Assembly: GCA_902785445.1 (NCBI GenBank)
Contig: CACZYN010000066.1
Location: 1-8,669, forward strand
Direction of reading: 5' to 3'
Length of the DNA: 8,669 nt
Source: an uncultured Anaerovibrio sp.
GTDB lineage: Bacteria; Bacillota; Negativicutes; Selenomonadales; Selenomonadaceae
In this document: piece after piece, positions 1-5,557 of the stretch
How the letters are laid out: every line of letters begins with the position of its first letter
Numbering within the stretch: the stretch's first letter is position 1
Program-made: the position numbers and the translations under genes
Notes under the pieces: model-generated
Seen by the model: the letters and a program-made list of their open reading frames with translations, nothing else
The model's database searches: none
Told to the model about the DNA's origin: nothing

Positions 1-66
1 AAGGGTAAGGTTCAACCTGAGGACACCAAGAATCAGGTATACATCAAGCTCACTACGAAATTCTAA
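1..66 (+). CDS. C-terminal end of a probable outer-membrane beta-barrel protein (porin-like), partial
   Basis: Frame 1 is open from the window edge and ends at TAA 64-66, giving 21 residues that finish QVYIKLTTKF. The last ten residues end in Phe and alternate, with V, I, L and T at positions -9, -7, -5 and -3. This is the pattern of the C-terminal beta-signal that outer-membrane barrels present to BamA. Negativicutes have an outer membrane and abundant SLH-domain porins of this kind, so a porin-like protein is likely, but only the last strand is visible. The next gene starts 42 bases downstream with no terminator-like hairpin between, so the two may share a transcript. The fragment is too short to name a family; a non-barrel protein that happens to end in Phe remains possible. 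Confidence 0.55.
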   Translation, partial: KGKVQPEDTKNQVYIKLTTKF

Positions 67-93
67 GGCTATGACTTCATAAAAATCCATAAT

Positions 94-100
94 AAAGGAG
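94..100 (+). promoter_or_regulatory. Ribosome binding site of the phytase gene
   Basis: AAAGGAG lies 8 bases before the ATG at 109. It fixes the start of the phytase and gives a protein with a well-formed signal peptide. No convincing -35/-10 pair is visible in the 42 bases between this gene and the preceding stop codon. Confidence 0.8.
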
Positions 101-108
101 CGTAAAGT

Positions 109-2034
109 ATGTTCAGACACAAGAAATCTCTGGTTTCGCTGAGTGTAGCTGTAATGCTGGCATTGCAGGTATCGGCTGTAGGCTTGGCGAAATCTGCTGA
201 TACAGCAGATAAAAATGCGGATTTTCAGGCACCAAAGCTGGCCCTGAAGGTAGACCGCTATGACAAGGAGCAGCTGCCTCGCAATTTCCGCACCAGTATT
301 GATAAACTTAAGAACAAGAGTCGTGATGGTGTTCTGCCATCCGATGTGGGACTGAAGGATTTGAATGTTTCCGCCTCCAGCTGTTTTTCGGAGAAAGAAC
401 TGGAAAATATCCTCTTGGCAGTACCGGTGGATGCGGATAAGTTCTATGATATTGACCTGCGTCAGGAGTCCCACGGCTATTTCGATGGCATGGCTGTCAG
501 CTGGTTCTCCAAGAAGGATTGGGGTAATGACGGTCGTATGCAGCATATTGTGGAGCACATTGAAACTGACCAGCTCAACAAGGTTTCCAAGTCCGCCAAG
601 AATGGCGAGCAGGTTGAGGTTTATACCTTTGAGGATAAGGGCAATAAGGTAGGTCCACCTCAGATGTTCACCGTTGGCAAGGTTATGAATGAAGAGCAGA
701 TGGTGAAGAAGCATGGTGCCAACTACTTCCGTTTGGCAGTACAGGACCATTTCGCTCCATCTGATCGTCAGGTAGATGAGTTCCTGGCTTTCTGGAAGAC
801 CCTGCCAAAGGATGCCTGGCTCCATTATCACTGCTATGCCGGCATGGGCCGCACCACCATTTTCATGGTAATGCATGATATTTTGAAGAGTGCACCAAAG
901 GGTGTTTCCTTTAACGATATCATCAAGCGTCAGGCTATTCTTGGCAAGACTGATCTCAGTGAAATTCCTGATAAGAAGAAGAACTGGGAGCGTCAGCTGT
1001 ATGTAGACCGTTATGTATTTACCAAGCAGTTCTACAAGTATGTAACCCAGCATCCTGAGCTGGACAAGCCTTATTCCCAGTGGGCTAAGGAAAACAGCTT
1101 TGACAGGGATGTGGACTACTCCGGTTTCATCTGGCGTATTGATACCGCCAATAAGGATGAGTTGCCTCGTAACTTCCGTACCTGCTATTCCGATTACACC
1201 AATGAGGTAAAGGGCAAGATTGCCAAATACTTTGAGGGTGGTACCGGATTGAATCCTACCCGTCAGGGTCTGGATAAGATGAACGCTTCCGCCAGTGGTA
1301 TGATGTCCGAGGGTGAGTTCAAGGCTGTAATAAAGGAAATTCGTAAATACACCAACGGTCCAATCTATGATATTGACCTTCGTCAGGAGTCCCATGGTAT
1401 CATCAACGGCAATGGCTGCAGCTGGTATGGCCTCCGTGACTGGGGTAACTTCAATAAGAATGATGTTTTTGAGGACATCATTAATGATGAAAAAACTCGC
1501 CTGAATGCCATTAAGGGTAAGGAAATCACCATGGCTGCCGTGGAGTCCGGTAAGTATGACAAATACGCTAAGGATCCTAAGGTAGTTAAGGCCGTAACTG
1601 TCATGACTGAGGAGGAATTGGCCAAGGCTAATGGCGTTAACTACTTCCGTATTACCGCCCTTGACCATCTGTGGCCAGCACCTAAGTACATTGACCAGTT
1701 TATTGAATTTTACAAGAAGCTGCCAAAGGATGCATGGCTCCATTTCCATTGTCAGGCTGGTGCCGGTCGCACCACTGCCTTCATGGCTATGCTGGATATT
1801 ATGACCAATCCGGAGGTTGAACTTGACGAGATTCTTAAGCGTCAGTACCTTATCGGTGGCAACTATGTGGCCTATACCATCAAGAAGCCAAAGGATACTG
1901 ATTACAAGGCTGACTTCTATGCAGACAAGGCTCGGATGATTAAGTGGTTCTATAAGTATGTCAATGAGAATAAAAAAGACAACTACGCTACTCCGTGGTC
2001 CAAGTGGATTGCTAAAAAGGACGTTGTAAAGTAA
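109..2034 (+). CDS. Exported tandem-repeat PTP-like myo-inositol polyphosphatase (phytase)
   Basis: A 641-residue cysteine phosphatase predicted to remove phosphates stepwise from phytate outside the cytoplasm. Residues 1 to about 27 form a Sec signal peptide: basic H5KK, a hydrophobic core, and possible cleavage after A23 or A27. Two homologous phytase domains follow, about 40-330 and 338-632. Each has LPRNFRT (56-62; 352-358), DLRQESHG (116-123; 423-430), a general-acid Asp in a DH motif (D213; D519) and an HCxxGxGRTT phosphate-binding loop (nucleophile C242 with R248; C548 with R554). The Asp-to-Cys distance is 29 residues in both halves. Both halves therefore keep the full catalytic set, as in the known tandem phytases of Selenomonas-type bacteria, where one repeat can be degenerate. 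The residue after Cys is Tyr in the first half and Gln in the second, and the Trp of DHLWP (522) is Ala (216) in the first half, so substrate preference may differ. The strong SD and the AAG/GGT/CGT-rich codons suggest good expression. No membrane anchor or surface-layer domain is seen after the signal peptide. Confidence 0.93.
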   Translation: MFRHKKSLVSLSVAVMLALQVSAVGLAKSADTADKNADFQAPKLALKVDRYDKEQLPRNFRTSIDKLKNKSRDGVLPSDVGLKDLNVSASSCFSEKELENILLAVPVDADKFYDIDLRQESHGYFDGMAVSWFSKKDWGNDGRMQHIVEHIETDQLNKVSKSAKNGEQVEVYTFEDKGNKVGPPQMFTVGKVMNEEQMVKKHGANYFRLAVQDHFAPSDRQVDEFLAFWKTLPKDAWLHYHCYAGMGRTTIFMVMHDILKSAPKGVSFNDIIKRQAILGKTDLSEIPDKKKNWERQLYVDRYVFTKQFYKYVTQHPELDKPYSQWAKENSFDRDVDYSGFIWRIDTANKDELPRNFRTCYSDYTNEVKGKIAKYFEGGTGLNPTRQGLDKMNASASGMMSEGEFKAVIKEIRKYTNGPIYDIDLRQESHGIINGNGCSWYGLRDWGNFNKNDVFEDIINDEKTRLNAIKGKEITMAAVESGKYDKYAKDPKVVKAVTVMTEEELAKANGVNYFRITALDHLWPAPKYIDQFIEFYKKLPKDAWLHFHCQAGAGRTTAFMAMLDIMTNPEVELDEILKRQYLIGGNYVAYTIKKPKDTDYKADFYADKARMIKWFYKYVNENKKDNYATPWSKWIAKKDVVK

Positions 2035-2081
2035 ACCGATCCATAGTAAGTAATACCTAATAATACCCTGCTTATGATTTT

Positions 2082-2117
2082 GGAATAGGGGTTGCGATTT
2101 TCCGCAGCTCCTATTTC
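2082..2117 (+). terminator. Long stem-loop after the phytase gene, probable terminator
   Basis: Bases 2084-2096 pair with 2103-2115 over 13 positions, with G-U wobbles at 2090/2109 and 2092/2107. Two further pairs (2082/2117 and 2083/2116) extend the stem, and the loop is the six bases ATTTTC. It starts about 50 bases after the phytase stop and 50 before the chemoreceptor start. The following sequence, TCTCGTTTTAT, is T-rich but not an uninterrupted T tract. Termination is therefore likely but may be partial, and a role as a 5' leader structure of the next gene is the alternative. Confidence 0.6.
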
Positions 2118-2151
2118 TCGTTTTATGGATAAATTTTTCCTATCGTTTGAT

Positions 2152-2159
2152 AAAGGAGG
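2152..2159 (+). promoter_or_regulatory. Ribosome binding site that fixes the chemoreceptor start
   Basis: AAAGGAGG ends 7 bases before ATG 2167. This strong SD decides against the longer reading that opens at TTG 2092, which lies inside the stem-loop and has no SD. Confidence 0.88.
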
Positions 2160-2166
2160 AAGTATT

Positions 2167-4170
2167 ATGCGACAGGGAAGGAGCCTGAAAAGGTGGATGC
2201 TGACGGTACTTATTGTGCCCATATTAATCATATGGGGCGGCGTCAACATTTATTCCTATAATCGCTCGGAGACCATGCTGGAAAAGCAGATTATGGACAC
2301 TTTAAGTTATGCCGCATCCAGCAGCAGTGCAGAGGTTTATACTATGTTAAAACCCAAGGAAGAAGCTGCGGAACTGACAGCATCCTATTTGGGCAGCAGC
2401 GGTATCGACCAGCAGGCTGAGATAGCTTATCTTAGATGTGTTAAGTCAGCAACTGACGGTGTTCAGTCAGCCTATACCGGTTATGCCAATATGACGGCGG
2501 CGGATTCCCAGGGGGTAACGGAAAAAGAAAAGCCAGCTGGCTATGATCCTACCACCAGGGCCTGGTATAAAACCGCTATGGCCGCCAATGGGGTGGCCTA
2601 TACACCCGTTTATGAAGAATCCAAAACCAAAAAGCTGGCGGCGGGAATTGTTCACAAGATTGTCCGGGATGGACAGCCGGTGGGGGTAGCCGGCATCACC
2701 TTGGATGTGGAAGCTATTCGCCAGGTGGCCCAGGATTTTAAACTGGGTGAGAATGGCTATGGAGCGATTGTAGCTCAGGATGGCAGTGTGATTTACTATC
2801 CCAATGCCAACCTAAGTGATCATCTGAAAGATGTGGAGGGTGGTACTTTGGTCGGTGTGAGCTCCGAATTGTTGAGCGGTAAGCCGGTAATGGTTCGAAA
2901 TGAAATTGGCGCTAAGGATTATATGATTGCCGCAGCTCCGATTGGGGAAACTGGTATAACCTTTATGGTCTTTGTTCCGGCGGATGAAATGCTGGCTCCT
3001 GTCTATACTCTTGGCTGGATTTATGTAGTTTCCTGTCTCTTTGGTATTTTAGTACTGGTAGGATTGATTATTTGGGTAACGGGACGTATCGTGGGCCGCC
3101 TGGAGGAGCTGGAAGGCATGGCAGCCCGGATTTCCGAGGGAGATTTACGCACTACTAATGAGGAAAGAAATGTGTCCGCTGATGGTGATGAGATTGAACG
3201 GCTGCTTTATCGCTACGTGCAGATGAAGCGGCATTTACGGGATGTTATTAAGGGAGTCCGTAATTCCGCCAATGAGCTGGTGGAGTCCAGTGGCCGATTC
3301 AATGAAATAACTTCCCAGTCGGCCCAGGCATCTACCACGGTGGCAGAGTCCATTACTGTTGTGGGGGAACAGATAGAAGGTCAGGTAAAGAATTTCAACG
3401 AGATTTCCAACCTTACCGAGCAGGTGGCTGGACACATTGAGGATGTTACCGGCAATATCGAAACCACCCGTAAGGCGGCTATGGACGCCGCATCCGCCAC
3501 GGAAACCGGCAATCGCTTAATCGATGAGATTGTGACCAAGATACAGGCCACCTCGGAAACCTCCCGGGTAGCCCATGAAACCTCGGGGACTTTGGAGGAA
3601 AGCTCCAAGAAAATTGCACAAATTGTTGAATTGATTTCCGGAATTGCTGGTCAGACCAACCTTTTGGCCTTAAATGCCGCTATTGAGGCAGCCCGGGCGG
3701 GGGAACATGGCCGTGGCTTTGCTGTGGTAGCTGATGAAGTGCGTAAACTGGCCGAGCAGTCCGATGAGGCTGCCGGACAGATAGCGGGGCTTATTCAGCA
3801 AAATGGCAAGGATATACGGAATGTGGTGGCTTCCATTGAAGAGTCCCAGCAAAATGTCCAGGAAAGTGTGGAAGCAGTTGATCTGGCTGGTCGGGAATTC
3901 CAGGAGATATCCCAGCGGGTTACTGAACTGAATACCCGCATGGGGAATATTACCACCGCTATGCGGGAATTGGCAACGGCCAGCCGGAAAATTGCCGATT
4001 CGGTTGAAGGCGCCAATGAACAGGCAGAGTGCTCCATGGATGAGGCCAGGAATGTTTCGGCTTCGGCCCAGGAACAATCAGCGGCCATTACGGAGATTGC
4101 TCAGGCCAGCGGACGTTTGGCGGATTTGGCTGGTGGTATGCAGCAAACGGTGGAGCGGTTCCAGGTTTAA
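2167..4170 (+). CDS. Methyl-accepting chemotaxis protein with a dCache-type periplasmic sensor
   Basis: A 667-residue transmembrane chemoreceptor that would signal to CheA/CheW to bias the flagellar motor. Order of parts: a short basic N-terminus, TM1 about 11-30, an extracytoplasmic dCache-like sensor about 31-280, TM2 about 283-304, HAMP about 305-360, and the long coiled-coil signalling domain with its conserved hairpin tip around 490-532 (GIAGQTNLLALNAAIEAARA, then GRGFAVVADEVRKLAEQS). The sensor contains Y126, R131, W133, Y134 and Y149 spaced as in the amino-acid-binding version of dCache_1 (the carboxylate-contacting residues). The two expected acidic positions that follow read E151 and T178. 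The ligand is therefore uncertain and may be an amino acid relative or another carboxylate. No C-terminal NWETF-like tether for CheR is present. The ATG at 2167 was chosen for its SD; it puts TM1 close to the N-terminus, as is usual. The next gene is 41 bases downstream on the same strand, but no functional tie to it can be shown. Confidence 0.93.
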   Translation: MRQGRSLKRWMLTVLIVPILIIWGGVNIYSYNRSETMLEKQIMDTLSYAASSSSAEVYTMLKPKEEAAELTASYLGSSGIDQQAEIAYLRCVKSATDGVQSAYTGYANMTAADSQGVTEKEKPAGYDPTTRAWYKTAMAANGVAYTPVYEESKTKKLAAGIVHKIVRDGQPVGVAGITLDVEAIRQVAQDFKLGENGYGAIVAQDGSVIYYPNANLSDHLKDVEGGTLVGVSSELLSGKPVMVRNEIGAKDYMIAAAPIGETGITFMVFVPADEMLAPVYTLGWIYVVSCLFGILVLVGLIIWVTGRIVGRLEELEGMAARISEGDLRTTNEERNVSADGDEIERLLYRYVQMKRHLRDVIKGVRNSANELVESSGRFNEITSQSAQASTTVAESITVVGEQIEGQVKNFNEISNLTEQVAGHIEDVTGNIETTRKAAMDAASATETGNRLIDEIVTKIQATSETSRVAHETSGTLEESSKKIAQIVELISGIAGQTNLLALNAAIEAARAGEHGRGFAVVADEVRKLAEQSDEAAGQIAGLIQQNGKDIRNVVASIEESQQNVQESVEAVDLAGREFQEISQRVTELNTRMGNITTAMRELATASRKIADSVEGANEQAECSMDEARNVSASAQEQSAAITEIAQASGRLADLAGGMQQTVERFQV

Positions 4171-4198
4171 AACAATATATTTAGGATTTAGGAAATAC

Positions 4199-4204
4199 GG
4201 GGGA
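4199..4204 (+). promoter_or_regulatory. Weak ribosome binding site for the TTG-started ndh
   Basis: GGGGGA ends 7 bases before TTG 4212. It is a weaker SD than those of the neighbours. A better-looking GGAGGA (4214-4219) lies just inside the coding sequence but is 13 bases from the next in-frame start (GTG 4233). The TTG start with a modest SD suggests moderate translation. Confidence 0.5.
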
Positions 4205-4211
4205 ATAAATT

Positions 4212-5477
4212 TTGGAGGAAAAAATACCACATGTGGTAATTGTGGGGGCCGGCTTTGGCGGCGTGGCTGCTATCAAGGCCCTGGCAGGTACCAATGTGAA
4301 AATAACTTTAGTGGATCGGACAAATTATCATTTGTTCCAGCCACTGTTATATCAGCTGTCCACATCGGTGTTGTCCACGGATGATATATCCTTTCCGGTG
4401 CGGGCTATGTTTCGTAAGCGAAAAAATATTGACCTGTTTATGGCTAAAGCTACGGGTATAGACGGGAAAAATAAAATTTTGCATACCAATCATGGTGATA
4501 TAGCCTATGATTATTTGATAGTATCCGCGGGAGCAACTACCAATTACTTTGGCTTGGAAAGTGTGGAGAAAAATTCCTATGGCATGAAAACCATTCAGGA
4601 AACTCTGCATATCCGCAACCACGTATTGCACATGTTTGAGCGGGCCAATAAGCAGTTGGACAGTGAAGAGGTCCGTCGGCAGATGTTGACCTTTATTTGC
4701 GTGGGTGGTGGCCCTACCGGTGTGGAGGAGGCCGGGGCTTTAGCCGAACTGGTAGCGGTACAGAAGCTGGACTTTCCTAATCTAAACTTTGATGAGGTGA
4801 GCATCAAGCTTATTGAAGCCACGGACAGGGTGCTGCCAATGATGCCGGAAGACCTTAGAAACTATACACTAAAGGTTTTGAAGAAAAAGGGTGTAGAGGT
4901 AATGCTGAATACTGCTGTGGCTGATTGCAGTGCAGATGGCTTGACCTTGAAGGACGGAACCTTTATACCGAGTAAAACAGTTATTTGGGCGGCAGGAGTT
5001 AGGGCCCACAAACTGGTGTCCACCATTGGCGCAGAATGTGACCGGGCTGGGCGGGTGATTGTGGAGAAGACTTTGCAGGTGCCTGGTAATCCGGAGATTT
5101 TTGCCATTGGTGATAATGCTCACTTCCTTCAGGGAGAACGCCCTCTGGCTACCGTGGCCCCAGTGGCTATTCAGGAAGCCAAGCTGGCCGTGGAAAATAT
5201 TAAACGGTTAATTGCTGGTAAAACTAATTTGAAGGAATTTGTCTACAAGGATCACGGTAGTATGGCCACCATTGGCCGCTGCCAGGCAGCGGTTTCCTGG
5301 GGCTGCCTGCGTACTGGCGGATTTTTTGCCTGGTGTATTTGGATGTTCCTCCATTTGTTACGGTTGGAGGGAACCTACGAAGACATTACTGTAGGCACCA
5401 AATGGATGTGGAATTTCTTGTCCGGTACACGTTTGGGGCGAATTATTACCAATATTCAATTTGATGAAGAGGAATAA
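4212..5477 (+). CDS. ndh: Type II NADH dehydrogenase (NDH-2, NADH:quinone oxidoreductase)
   Basis: A 421-residue single-subunit flavoprotein expected to pass electrons from NADH through FAD to (mena)quinone at the inner face of the cytoplasmic membrane, without pumping protons. Seen: an FAD-binding GAGFGG (12-17); an NADH-binding VGGGPTGVE (164-172) with an acidic residue ending the second strand (E202), as expected for NADH rather than NADPH; a second FAD contact in FAIGDNA (297-303); an AxxAIQEA segment (316-323) in the quinone-site region; and DHGSMATIGR (347-356) typical of the family. The C-terminal stretch 369-384 (GGFFAWCIWMFLHLLR) matches the amphipathic/hydrophobic element that docks NDH-2 on the membrane. 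Length is normal. The start is TTG 4212: an in-frame TAA at 4206-4208 excludes anything upstream, and starting at GTG 4233 would cut into the first Rossmann strand. A related ferredoxin- or sulfide-oxidising flavoprotein is much less likely, because the C-terminal signature fits NDH-2. Confidence 0.9.
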   Translation: MEEKIPHVVIVGAGFGGVAAIKALAGTNVKITLVDRTNYHLFQPLLYQLSTSVLSTDDISFPVRAMFRKRKNIDLFMAKATGIDGKNKILHTNHGDIAYDYLIVSAGATTNYFGLESVEKNSYGMKTIQETLHIRNHVLHMFERANKQLDSEEVRRQMLTFICVGGGPTGVEEAGALAELVAVQKLDFPNLNFDEVSIKLIEATDRVLPMMPEDLRNYTLKVLKKKGVEVMLNTAVADCSADGLTLKDGTFIPSKTVIWAAGVRAHKLVSTIGAECDRAGRVIVEKTLQVPGNPEIFAIGDNAHFLQGERPLATVAPVAIQEAKLAVENIKRLIAGKTNLKEFVYKDHGSMATIGRCQAAVSWGCLRTGGFFAWCIWMFLHLLRLEGTYEDITVGTKWMWNFLSGTRLGRIITNIQFDEEE

Positions 5478-5497
5478 TTTTCTTCAAATAAAAAAAT

Positions 5498-5529
5498 AGC
5501 CAATCAGGATTGTGATATCCTGATTGGCT
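5498..5529. terminator. Bidirectional intrinsic terminator between convergent ndh and the EF-G-like gene
   Basis: AGCCAATCAGGA (5498-5509) and TCCTGATTGGCT (5518-5529) form a perfect 12-bp stem. A 13th pair (5510/5517) leaves the six-base loop TGTGAT. On the plus strand the stem is followed by TTTTATTT. On the minus strand the A-rich 5490-5497 becomes a T tract. It lies 20 bases after the ndh stop and 28 bases beyond the stop of the convergent GTPase gene, so it can end both transcripts. Confidence 0.93.
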
Positions 5530-5557
5530 TTTTATTTAGTGAAATGTTTAATGAAAC

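Noticed and set aside
67..108. A promoter for the phytase in the gap (CATAAT at 88-93 as -10)
   Set aside because: No -35-like hexamer occurs at 16-18 bases upstream; the match is expected by chance in AT-rich sequence.
2130..2153. Flagellar sigma-28-type promoter (TAAA ... GATAA) before the chemoreceptor
   Set aside because: The spacing between the two boxes is wrong for the consensus, the GCC half of the -10 is absent, and the site would overlap the SD.
2092..2166. Longer chemoreceptor start at TTG 2092
   Set aside because: The TTG lies within the arm of the hairpin, has no SD, and would add 25 residues before the basic N-terminus and TM1. The ATG at 2167 has a strong SD at the right distance.
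3670..4077. A 135-codon minus-strand open frame inside the chemoreceptor gene
   Set aside because: It is antisense to the conserved signalling domain, whose biased codons leave stop-free antisense frames. No start signal supports it.
4231..4239. ATG 4231 following GGAGGA as a possible start of a gene
   Set aside because: It reads only two codons before a TAA and is out of frame with NDH-2.
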